A stretch of 6,610 nt of DNA from Nitrosarchaeum sp. (GCA_013140415.1 JABFSW010000142.1:1-6610), one strand, 5' to 3'. Counted from the first letter of the stretch, positions 1 to 5,220 are shown. Numbers and translations are program-made. The notes: generated from the sequence alone by a model not told the origin.

Positions 1-10
1 AATAAAAAAT
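1..10 (+). promoter_or_regulatory. Possible TATA region for the SWIM gene
   Basis: AATAAAAAAT lies about 26 bp upstream of the ATG at 31, the spacing expected for a leaderless archaeal transcript. It touches the window edge, so any BRE element cannot be judged. Confidence 0.35.
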
Positions 11-27
11 AACTATGTGATAACTAT
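9..27 (+). repeat. Two copies of ATAACTAT, 11 bp apart, before the SWIM start codon
   Basis: The octamer ATAACTAT occurs at 9-16 and again at 20-27, one helical turn apart, between the putative TATA region and the ATG at 31. A third copy sits at 1337-1344, directly against the ATG of the nuclease-like gene. In AT-rich DNA this may be chance, but the placement at two start codons suggests an operator or initiator-region element. Confidence 0.4.
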
Positions 28-30
28 CTT

Positions 31-267
31 ATGAGTGCAAATACTATACGAAAGGCCAAAAAACTAGTTGAAACTGGTGGTGTTGTTAAAGTCGATGATG
101 ATCTATACCAAATAAAATCTTCATCTGATCCTGAAAAATCCTATTTCGTGACATCTGATACTTGTGAATGCCCTGGTTTTAAAAATTTCTACAAGTTTCA
201 TCATGGTAAGGGATTAAAAGCAAATTGTTCTCATTTAGAAGCAATAAGAATTTTCAAAGAATCTTAG
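31..267 (+). CDS. Small stand-alone SWIM zinc-finger protein
   Basis: This 78-residue protein has the SWIM zinc-finger signature CxCx(n)CxH. The ligands are Cys45 and Cys47 (CEC), then Cys66 and His68 (CSH) after an 18-residue loop, which is within the usual loop range. Residues 1-44 carry a basic helix (IRKAKKLVE) and two likely beta strands (VVKVDDDLYQIKS, KSYFVTS), the normal lead-in to a SWIM finger. SWIM domains bind zinc and are thought to contact DNA or protein partners; in bacteria they are often fused to SNF2-type ATPases. Here the finger stands alone, about 2 kb from an SNF2 gene, so a partnership in trans is possible but unproven. The ATG follows an AT-rich promoter at the window edge with no Shine-Dalgarno sequence. 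Domain call is strong; cellular role is unknown. Confidence 0.85.
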   Translation: MSANTIRKAKKLVETGGVVKVDDDLYQIKSSSDPEKSYFVTSDTCECPGFKNFYKFHHGKGLKANCSHLEAIRIFKES

Positions 268-301
268 ATTTTATTTATCTGATATCTGTTTTACCACCCT
301 G

Positions 302-308
302 TTTTTTT
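302..308 (+). terminator. T-tract terminator of the SWIM gene
   Basis: A run of seven T lies 35 bp past the SWIM stop codon, with no strong GC hairpin before it. Archaeal RNA polymerase terminates at oligo-T tracts like this. Confidence 0.45.
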
Positions 309-324
309 CAATTATTATTGGGTA

Positions 325-349
325 TACAATTAATTCTAGATAAATTGTA
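325..349. repeat. Inverted repeat between convergent genes
   Basis: TACAATT (325-331) and AATTGTA (343-349) are perfect 7-bp arms around an 11-nt spacer. The repeat lies between the ends of the SWIM gene and the convergent zinc-ribbon gene. It could be a weak hairpin at the 3' ends or a protein site; the AT-rich arms make chance plausible. Confidence 0.4.
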
Positions 350-394
350 CATAATCTGATCGTTTTTAGTCTGAAAATTATTTGGTTTTTATAA

Positions 395-412
395 AATAGA
401 AAAATTTCTATT
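395..412. repeat. AT-rich palindrome at the end of the zinc-ribbon gene
   Basis: AATAGAAA (395-402) and TTTCTATT (405-412) are perfect 8-bp arms separated by two A. The right arm overlaps the minus-strand stop codon at 411-413. It may act in 3'-end formation of the minus-strand transcript, although the two-base spacer forces the inner pair open in any hairpin. Confidence 0.4.
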
Positions 413-578
413 ATATGCAACAAATTGATTTTTTGAAATCTTCTGAATTCCTTTCAAAATCACACTCCTTGCATACATGCCAGCTTCTTTTTTTAAGTAT
501 TGTAAGAGATGCTTCATAACTTACAGAGTACATCTTTCCACCACATGAAGGGCATGGTAACGGTATGTCGATTTTCAT
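411..578 (-). CDS. Tiny zinc-ribbon protein (55 aa)
   Basis: The minus strand encodes 55 residues beginning MKIDIPLPCPSCGGKM and ending KKSICCI. It contains two zinc knuckles, CPSC (Cys9, Cys12, followed by Gly-Gly) and CKEC (Cys36, Cys39), joined by about 23 residues. This is the layout of a small zinc ribbon. Such proteins act in nucleic-acid or protein binding, but no specific partner can be named. A TATA-like box (TTATAATC on the minus strand, about 600-608) is centred 26-27 bp before the ATG at 578, which supports leaderless expression from that start. An in-frame GTG two codons upstream (584) is the alternative. The gene is convergent with the SWIM gene and divergent from the secreted-protein gene. 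It is short enough to be missed by ordinary gene callers. Confidence 0.75.
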   Translation of the reverse strand: MKIDIPLPCPSCGGKMYSVSYEASLTILKKRSWHVCKECDFERNSEDFKKSICCI

Positions 579-599
579 TGACACTGCTGATGTTTTTTT

Positions 600-608
600 G
601 ATTATAAG
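600..608 (-). promoter_or_regulatory. TATA box of the zinc-ribbon gene
   Basis: Read on the minus strand the element is CTTATAATC, centred near 604, about 26 bp from the ATG at 578. The distance implies that transcription begins at or next to the start codon. Confidence 0.55.
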
Positions 609-710
609 GCACGCGTAGAACTGATAAGTCGTTCATAACATCTTGTTTTAAATTGATTGTTCGAGTATTTTAGTTTCGTTTTCGATAAAAAAGTACATTT
701 TCTTAAAAAT

Positions 711-720
711 CTATAAATAT
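711..720 (+). promoter_or_regulatory. TATA box of the PEFG-CTERM gene
   Basis: CTATAAATAT is a near-consensus archaeal TATA box centred at about 715, 26 bp before the GTG at 741. This placement is the main reason to prefer GTG 741 over the internal ATG at 765. It also implies a leaderless mRNA. Confidence 0.65.
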
Positions 721-740
721 TATGTTCATAGCCGATAAAC

Positions 741-1298
741 GTGCATCTCTCTGTTTTATCTGTCATGTTCCTATCTCTTGTTGTTTCTTTATCGCTAGCT
801 GGTGTCTCATATGCCGAACAAGAAATCACTTGCATTAGTTGTGTTCAAATTCAATCTTATGAGATTGATCTTTACAAAGAGATGTTTCCATTAACTGTCT
901 GGACTGATTTTCAAATTTATGATCACCATTCCACTATCAATGTAAACGGATATTTGAAACCACAAAACACTATTGCACCAATACTAGTTGTCGTGACTAA
1001 CCCTGTTGGAAATGTTGTAACTGTACAACAACTATCCCCTGATGTTGACGGGAATTTTTCTTTTGAGTTAAACACTGAAAGTCCACTCTTAAAACAAGAC
1101 GGCGACTATATTCTAAAAGTTCAAAGTGGTACTGAGACTAGACAATTCAAAACAATGTTTACTCTAACTAGTGATCCCCTTATTCAACCTCATGTTGTAC
1201 CAGAATTTGGTTCTGTTTCTCTTCTAATTCTAATTGGCTCAATTATGTCTATTTTGGTTATTGGCAAGTCCTTTTCCAATAGATTTGTCAAGTTCTAA
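741..1298 (+). CDS. Secreted, surface-anchored PEFG-CTERM protein
   Basis: This 185-residue protein has a signal peptide at residues 1-25, with a hydrophobic core (VMFLSLVVSLSLAGV) and a likely cleavage after SYA. A mature region follows with beta-rich Ig-like character (about 60-145, for example STINVNGYLKP and DGDYILKVQSG). The C-terminal sorting signal comprises PEFG at 154-157, a membrane helix at about 159-175 and a basic tail (K176, R181, K184). PEFG-CTERM tails resemble PEP-CTERM signals and are thought to be processed by an archaeosortase to fix proteins to the cell surface. A CxxC pair (Cys31, Cys34) lies just after the cleavage site. The start is GTG, chosen from TATA spacing. The signal peptide oddly lacks Lys or Arg in its n-region, so a start error or frameshift near 740-760 is possible. 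The exact function is unknown. Confidence 0.87.
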   Translation: MHLSVLSVMFLSLVVSLSLAGVSYAEQEITCISCVQIQSYEIDLYKEMFPLTVWTDFQIYDHHSTINVNGYLKPQNTIAPILVVVTNPVGNVVTVQQLSPDVDGNFSFELNTESPLLKQDGDYILKVQSGTETRQFKTMFTLTSDPLIQPHVVPEFGSVSLLILIGSIMSILVIGKSFSNRFVKF

Positions 1299-1308
1299 AA
1301 TTTACACG

Positions 1309-1319
1309 TTCTTAAACCC
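1309..1319 (+). promoter_or_regulatory. Weak TATA-like element before the nuclease-like gene
   Basis: TTCTTAAACC lies about 30 bp before the ATG at 1345 and is only a partial TATA match. Because the gap to the preceding gene is just 46 bp, read-through from the PEFG-CTERM gene is an equally good explanation. Confidence 0.3.
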
Positions 1320-1344
1320 CAGTAGCTAAAGCAATCATAACTAT

Positions 1345-2004
1345 ATGGATTTAGAAAAATTCCGTAACGATGTTTACGAAGTAACTGATAAACTCTCTAA
1401 AAATTTGAAAGAAACTGATTTGCCAAAACTCAACTATGTACGTCAACACCTAATAGAAATGTATCAAAAAAATCTTGTAAAAATCAATCACTCTGTTTTA
1501 GAGCTCATATGTGCATCTAATCTTATTGCACGTGGTTATTCAGTGGAAGTGGAAAAACAAATTTCTGATATTTTAGTATGCGATATTTTTGCAAAAAAAG
1601 GAGGTGGAAATACAATTATTGAAATCGAAACTGGTTTCACTCCTCCTGATCATGCCATGGATACTATTGATTATTTCACTGCAAGAATCATGAGTAAAAT
1701 TGCTAGGTATAGTCAACACTGCTCAAAATTTTCTTTGGCAACTCCCGTGATAGGACTAATTCCAATTCCTAAAACTTTTCTTGTTCCTCCAAATGCAAGA
1801 AATGAATCTGAGATAAAAAAAATCAAAGAACTATGTGATCGATATTACAAAAATCCTCCTATTTCCTATACTGATATTTTAAATGCTCATTTGCACTCAA
1901 TTTATCTAATAAATATTGATAAGGGATTTGCCAAAGAGCTTGATCCCCACGGTTACGTAGATCTCACTGATAAACTACTTCAAAGAAGCGAAGTGGAATA
2001 CTGA
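1345..2004 (+). CDS. Conserved-type hypothetical with PD-(D/E)XK nuclease-like core
   Basis: I do not recognise this 219-residue protein by name. Residues 50-96 look like a restriction-endonuclease fold. A helix with Glu53 (VLELICASNLIARGY) is followed by strands carrying Asp75 and Asp80 (SDILVCDIFA). A glycine-rich turn leads to a strand with the E-x-E motif Glu93/Glu95 (TIIEIETG), and a helix then carries Lys118, Arg121 and Tyr122 (MSKIARYSQH). The order E, D, ExE matches archaeal Holliday-junction resolvase-like and other PD-(D/E)XK enzymes, where the acidic residues bind Mg2+. Residues 130-148 form further hydrophobic strands (ATPVIGLIPIP). The N-terminal 45 residues are a helical, charged extension. 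No signal peptide is present, so it is cytoplasmic. It lies 46 bp after the PEFG gene. Nuclease activity is inferred from motif spacing only; a substrate cannot be named. Confidence 0.75.
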   Translation: MDLEKFRNDVYEVTDKLSKNLKETDLPKLNYVRQHLIEMYQKNLVKINHSVLELICASNLIARGYSVEVEKQISDILVCDIFAKKGGGNTIIEIETGFTPPDHAMDTIDYFTARIMSKIARYSQHCSKFSLATPVIGLIPIPKTFLVPPNARNESEIKKIKELCDRYYKNPPISYTDILNAHLHSIYLINIDKGFAKELDPHGYVDLTDKLLQRSEVEY

Positions 2005-2017
2005 GTTAAAATAGAAA

Positions 2018-2028
2018 AAATACAAATC
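2018..2028 (+). promoter_or_regulatory. TATA-like element of the small Cys/His-rich gene
   Basis: AAATACAAATC is centred near 2023, about 27 bp before the ATG at 2051. The match to a TATA box is partial, but its position is that expected for a leaderless start. Confidence 0.4.
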
Positions 2029-2050
2029 TATCTTCATTTTACTGCTAAGT

Positions 2051-2185
2051 ATGATTTGTGCTGCTTGTGAAACTCGAAAACACTACGAATGTATTGACTG
2101 CGTAAACAACCATGAGACCCATCTTTGTCACTGTGATTGTCATGATGAAAATACAAAGCCTCACCCTGTCGATAAACCCCATTAA
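2051..2185 (+). CDS. Tiny Cys/His-rich putative zinc protein (44 aa)
   Basis: This 44-residue protein begins MICAACETRKHYECIDC. It holds seven cysteines (3, 6, 14, 17, 26, 28, 30) and many histidines (11, 21, 24, 27, 31, 38, 44). The pairs CxxC (3-6), CxxC (14-17) and the tight CHCDCH cluster (26-31) would be enough for two zinc ions, a layout reminiscent of B-box or RING-like fingers. I cannot assign a family. Support comes from the dense, regular metal-ligand spacing and from a TATA-like element 27 bp upstream. It sits between the nuclease-like gene and the SNF2 gene on the same strand, so it might be a small accessory factor to either. A 67-codon frame on the opposite strand across this stretch is judged a shadow. 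Confidence 0.65.
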   Translation: MICAACETRKHYECIDCVNNHETHLCHCDCHDENTKPHPVDKPH

Positions 2186-2260
2186 TCTCAAAACGTGTGG
2201 CTAATCTACTTGAAATTTTAGTGCCTAAATCTACCATTCATTCCTATTTTAACTATTGTA

Positions 2261-2276
2261 GATCAGCCGTCTGATC
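2261..2276. repeat. Perfect inverted repeat upstream of the SNF2 gene
   Basis: GATCAG and CTGATC flank the four bases CCGT. The repeat is centred about 58 bp upstream of the SNF2 ATG and is more GC-rich than its surroundings. Its position suggests an operator for the SNF2 promoter, or a small hairpin at the 3' end of the preceding small gene. Confidence 0.4.
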
Positions 2277-2292
2277 GTAAGAAACATCAAGA

Positions 2293-2302
2293 TTCATAAG
2301 GC
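2293..2302 (+). promoter_or_regulatory. Weak TATA-like element of the SNF2 gene
   Basis: TTCATAAGGC is centred roughly 28 bp before the ATG at 2327. The match is poor; it is listed because of its position and because no better candidate exists in the gap. Confidence 0.28.
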
Positions 2303-2326
2303 AAAAAAACTTTCTATCGACAAATT

Positions 2327-4051
2327 ATGGCGACATCCATGGAAAACTTTGGAACATTAGAGTATGTTTTGGACAAATACTCAAAAATTTGGAGTTGGAA
2401 GATTACAGGTCAACGCGCAGTAAGTATGATCTCCAGGCTTGTGCCTGAAGCATGGTATGGTGAAAATATCAATGAGGTAATAATTCCTGATAGTATTGAA
2501 AGTGTAAAACAGATCAAATTAATCATGGATAGATATCCACTTGAAATTCTATCTAAATCTGCATGGCAAAGAAAAATCGTAAAAACCTATACTCCAAAAC
2601 CTGCACTTCCACCAATCAAATACCATCTACGTCGTGCAAAAGCTGGAGAACAGTTCAGAGGAAAATTACTGAATTTTCAAAAAGAAGGGTTGGATTTCTT
2701 GCTAAAATCATCTGGCAATGCATTACTTGCCGATGAAATGGGTCTTGGAAAAACTGTACAAACTTTATCTTATGTTGCTACTGAAAAACAAACTTTTCCA
2801 GTGCTAGTTGTAGCACCATTAGTGACGCTAAATAACTGGGAAAGAGAAATTTCCAAATTTATGAAGAAAAAAAGTAGAAATGGAAGAATAATCGAATCTG
2901 AATCTCCAACATCAACTATTATACGAACTGGCAAGTCAAAAGAACTTCCTGTAACTGATTTTTACATAATAAATTATGAATTACTTTACAAACGTCTTTC
3001 TGATTTATCCAAACTTAACCTCAGAACTATTGTGTGTGATGAAGTTCATAATCTAAGATCAAAGACAACCCAAAAATACAAGGCTGTTAAAAAACTAGCT
3101 GCATTACCTTCTCTTTCATATAGAATTGGTCTTTCAGGTACTCCAATTTTCAATAGAGGTTCTGAGATTTGGCCAATTGTGGATATCCTAAGACCTGGGC
3201 TACTTGGCAGTTTTAAGGAATTCTGTGAGTACTTTTGTTATGTTAATGACAAAGGCAAGGCAATTGTACTTGAAAATAAAAGAGCATCACTTCGAAATGA
3301 ATTACAAAAACATGTCATGTTACGACGAAAAAAATCTGATGTCCTCAAGGAATTAAAAGATAAAGTTCGTTACAAGGAGGTAATTGATGCTGATACTGAT
3401 TATTACTTTGATGAACTAGGAAAAATATGGACTAAATTAGAAGAAGAACAAAAAAATGCTGAAACTGCATTTGACAAATCTGCTTCATATCATAGAGCAA
3501 TTCAAAGCGAAAGACAGATTGCTGGCGTTGCAAAATTACCCCACGTAATTAATTTTGTTAAAAACATTATGGAAATAGAAGAAAGTGTTGTAGTTTTTTG
3601 CCATCATAAAGTTATTCATAAATTATTACATGATAGCCTTAGCGAATTCTCACCTGTTTCTATTATTGGTGGTCAATCTGATAAACTACGTCAAGATCAA
3701 ATTGACAAATTTCAAAAAGGAGAATCAAAATTAATGATAGCTGGCCTAAGAGCTGGAAACGTAGGAATTAATCTGACTCGAGCTAAATACGTAATTTTTG
3801 CAGAACTAGATTGGAGTCCTGCAATTCACCGACAAGCAGAAGACAGATTGCATAGAATTGGTCAAAAGAATACTGTTTTTGCATATTATCTTATTGGAAA
3901 TGGTACTCTAGATGATCATGTTGCAAATATTTTAGTGGATAAAAGCTATGAAATTGATTCCATTATGGATGAGACTGCTGATACTTATGAAAACAAAGAC
4001 AAGGCAGAATTAATTCTTGCCCAAATTCATGATAAAATAAGATCAAAATAA
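2327..4051 (+). CDS. SNF2-family helicase-like DNA-dependent ATPase
   Basis: This 574-residue protein carries a complete SNF2 ATPase. In order: the Q-like motif around Gln118 (LLNFQKEGLDFLL); Walker A at 136-143 (DEMGLGKT); motif Ia at 161-169 (VVAPLVTLN); the Walker B box DEVH at 238-241; motif III SGTP at 270-273; motif IV around 421-426 (VVVFCH); motif V at about 472-484 (AGLRAGNVGINLT); and motif VI at 502-513 (RQAEDRLHRIGQ) with arginine-finger candidates Arg507 and Arg510. The compact architecture and motif VI resemble the SMARCAL1-like branch. Residues 1-105 form a separate N-terminal part without an evident named domain. Such enzymes translocate on double-stranded DNA using ATP to remodel protein-DNA complexes or forked DNA. 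A role in repair or fork processing is inferred. ATG 2339 is an alternative start. The stop codon abuts that of the next, convergent gene. Confidence 0.93.
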   Translation: MATSMENFGTLEYVLDKYSKIWSWKITGQRAVSMISRLVPEAWYGENINEVIIPDSIESVKQIKLIMDRYPLEILSKSAWQRKIVKTYTPKPALPPIKYHLRRAKAGEQFRGKLLNFQKEGLDFLLKSSGNALLADEMGLGKTVQTLSYVATEKQTFPVLVVAPLVTLNNWEREISKFMKKKSRNGRIIESESPTSTIIRTGKSKELPVTDFYIINYELLYKRLSDLSKLNLRTIVCDEVHNLRSKTTQKYKAVKKLAALPSLSYRIGLSGTPIFNRGSEIWPIVDILRPGLLGSFKEFCEYFCYVNDKGKAIVLENKRASLRNELQKHVMLRRKKSDVLKELKDKVRYKEVIDADTDYYFDELGKIWTKLEEEQKNAETAFDKSASYHRAIQSERQIAGVAKLPHVINFVKNIMEIEESVVVFCHHKVIHKLLHDSLSEFSPVSIIGGQSDKLRQDQIDKFQKGESKLMIAGLRAGNVGINLTRAKYVIFAELDWSPAIHRQAEDRLHRIGQKNTVFAYYLIGNGTLDDHVANILVDKSYEIDSIMDETADTYENKDKAELILAQIHDKIRSK

Positions 4052-4663
4052 CTAAATTTTTAGTTTTTCTTTGATTTGATCTAGTTTTAAAATTATACTT
4101 TTTTTGTTGTTAAATTCTGGCTCTTCGCTAATTTCTTTTCTGATTTGATCAATTATTTCAAAAACCTCTATTTTTGGTTTCTTTTCTTCAGTGATGTCAT
4201 TTTGAAATCCTGTTTCTTCTATTTTTTTGATTTTCTCTATTCCTTCTGGAAGAATTTCATACATTTTGATAATTTTGGATTCCTGTCTTAGCGGTGACAT
4301 TAGAATCAATTGATTTTTTCTCAATTTTTCAATTTCATCAATTAGTTTAGTTTCTGGTTTTTTTAAAAAATCTGAAATCGTTTCACTGCTACATGACTTG
4401 ATTTCCAATAATCTTAAAATTCTGACCCATGTTGGAATCTGTTCATCCCATAACGTGTGTTTTGCTAAATCTGTTATGAAAAATGAACCGTCGCTATTCA
4501 AATTTATCAGTTTTCTATCTTTTAATGACGCCAATGCATCTAGTATTCTGCCAACCCCCAATCTCTTTAATTCTGAATTTTCAATATCTTTTTCATTAAA
4601 ATTTCCATTACCTTTGATTCCTAAATGTAATATTTGTAAATCAATTAATCCTAATTTTGTCAT
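4052..4663 (-). CDS. Tandem winged-helix protein, probable DNA-binding regulator
   Basis: This 203-residue protein appears to hold two winged helix-turn-helix units. The first spans about 5-72: a helix at 5-15, recognition-type helices at 34-53 (KRLGVGRILDALASLKDRKLI) and a beta wing (NSDGSFFITDLAKHTLW). The second spans about 76-148: TWVRILRLLEIK, ETISDFLKKPETKLIDEIEKLRKNQLI, then a wing ending YEILPEGIEKIKKI. The C-terminal 45 residues are charged and helical (EVFEIIDQIRKEISEE, KSIILKLDQIKEKLKI) and could form a coiled coil for dimerisation. This is the build of archaeal transcription regulators, but no ligand, target or family name can be given. The gene converges on the SNF2 gene with no bases between the stop codons. 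An AT-rich TATA candidate at 4705-4717 would leave a short leader of about 20 nt. Confidence 0.75.
   Translation of the reverse strand: MTKLGLIDLQILHLGIKGNGNFNEKDIENSELKRLGVGRILDALASLKDRKLINLNSDGSFFITDLAKHTLWDEQIPTWVRILRLLEIKSCSSETISDFLKKPETKLIDEIEKLRKNQLILMSPLRQESKIIKMYEILPEGIEKIKKIEETGFQNDITEEKKPKIEVFEIIDQIRKEISEEPEFNNKKSIILKLDQIKEKLKI
4057..4068 (+). terminator. T-rich tract after the SNF2 stop codon
   Basis: Two runs of five T (4057-4061 and 4064-4068) follow directly after the SNF2 stop codon. They lie inside the 3' coding end of the convergent gene, so the SNF2 transcript probably overlaps that gene's mRNA. Confidence 0.4.
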
Positions 4664-4704
4664 TATTGTTATTTTGTGTTAATGGTTATCATCTTTTTCA
4701 CTTG

Positions 4705-4717
4705 AAATTTAATTTTT
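4705..4717 (-). promoter_or_regulatory. Possible TATA box of the winged-helix gene
   Basis: On the minus strand this reads AAAAATTAAATTT, centred about 48 bp before the ATG at 4663. The spacing implies a leader of roughly 20 nt rather than a leaderless transcript. No Shine-Dalgarno sequence is visible in it. Confidence 0.33.
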
Positions 4718-4766
4718 ACGCCTAATTGAATCCAAAAATATCTAGAAAGATTTACAAAATTAGTGA

Positions 4767-5078
4767 TTACCCGTAATCTATTTTTTTTATTCTTACAGTG
4801 CTTCCTTTAGTTTCTAGATAATGCCCAACAAAATTTGTCATTTGTTCTGCAATTTTATATCCTAACGCGCCTTTCATCATACCTGATTTTTCAATTATCT
4901 CTGCCAACTCTTCACTAATTTGAATATTAAAAAACGTCCAGCCAAATTTTTCAAATGGCTTTTCAATGGTGTACCCATTTTGTACATTACATTCTGTTTC
5001 AAGCTCTGTCAATGCTTGTTTTACTATTGTAATTTCTTTTTCATAACTTCTGGTACTAAGCTGAAATAATGGATTCAA
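4767..5078 (-). CDS. Hypothetical protein, 103 aa, TTG start
   Basis: I do not recognise this protein. It is a soluble 103-residue alpha/beta protein. An N-terminal helix (SYEKEITIVKQALTELETE) leads to a beta-like stretch around GWTFFNIQISEE (46-57). A helical segment with Gly-Met-Met (AEIIEKSGMMKGALGYKIAEQMTNFVGHYLET) follows, then a basic C-terminal strand (STVRIKKIDYG). No signal peptide or membrane helix is seen. The reading frame opens at 5102, and its only usual upstream start codon is TTG at 5078; the first ATG is residue 67, too late. A TATA box at about 5104-5113 on the minus strand places transcription initiation within a few bases of that TTG, supporting a leaderless TTG start. It is divergent from the superoxide dismutase gene and shares a 142-bp promoter region with it. 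Confidence 0.65.
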   Translation of the reverse strand: MNPLFQLSTRSYEKEITIVKQALTELETECNVQNGYTIEKPFEKFGWTFFNIQISEELAEIIEKSGMMKGALGYKIAEQMTNFVGHYLETKGSTVRIKKIDYG

Positions 5079-5103
5079 GATTTGTTTACTGAAAACTGTC
5101 TGC

Positions 5104-5113
5104 TAATTATATT
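5104..5113 (-). promoter_or_regulatory. TATA box of the 103-aa gene
   Basis: On the minus strand the element reads AATATAATTA, centred near 5109, about 27-30 bp before the TTG at 5078. It supports that non-ATG start. Confidence 0.5.
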
Positions 5114-5148
5114 GTTTAAGGATCTGAACTTGTACTTTTATGCCTGGA

Positions 5149-5167
5149 TTACCATAAATGATGGCAA
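5149..5167. repeat. Imperfect inverted repeat in the SOD divergent promoter
   Basis: TTACCAT (5149-5155) and ATGGCAA (5161-5167) pair with one mismatch across a 5-bp spacer. The site lies between the two divergent TATA boxes, upstream of the SOD gene. It could bind a metal- or redox-responsive repressor, but this is only suggested by position. Confidence 0.28.
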
Positions 5168-5189
5168 AATTATTTTATTTTCCACTTGA

Positions 5190-5199
5190 AAAATATATG
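5190..5199 (+). promoter_or_regulatory. TATA box of the superoxide dismutase gene
   Basis: AAAATATATG is a clear archaeal TATA box centred near 5195, about 26 bp before the ATG at 5221. The mRNA is therefore probably leaderless. Confidence 0.65.
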
Positions 5200-5220
5200 T
5201 GGACTTTATTTGATTAGGGT

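Noticed and set aside
602..835. 77-codon minus-strand frame across the divergent promoter and start of the PEFG-CTERM gene
   Set aside because: It overlaps a well-supported TATA box and signal-peptide coding region, and its product has no recognisable domain; judged an antisense shadow.
2034..2237. 67-codon minus-strand frame
   Set aside because: It lies opposite the Cys/His-rich frame at 2051-2185, which has better ligand spacing and a promoter at the right distance. The His-rich look of this frame is largely a by-product of that sequence.
4398..4682. 94-codon plus-strand frame
   Set aside because: Antisense to the tandem winged-helix gene, low-complexity Ser/Phe/Asn product, no motif.
2208..5192. 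Repeated ACTTGAAA near three promoters or intergenic regions
   Set aside because: Three copies of an AT-rich 8-mer in 6.6 kb are only slightly above chance, and their distances and orientation to start codons differ.
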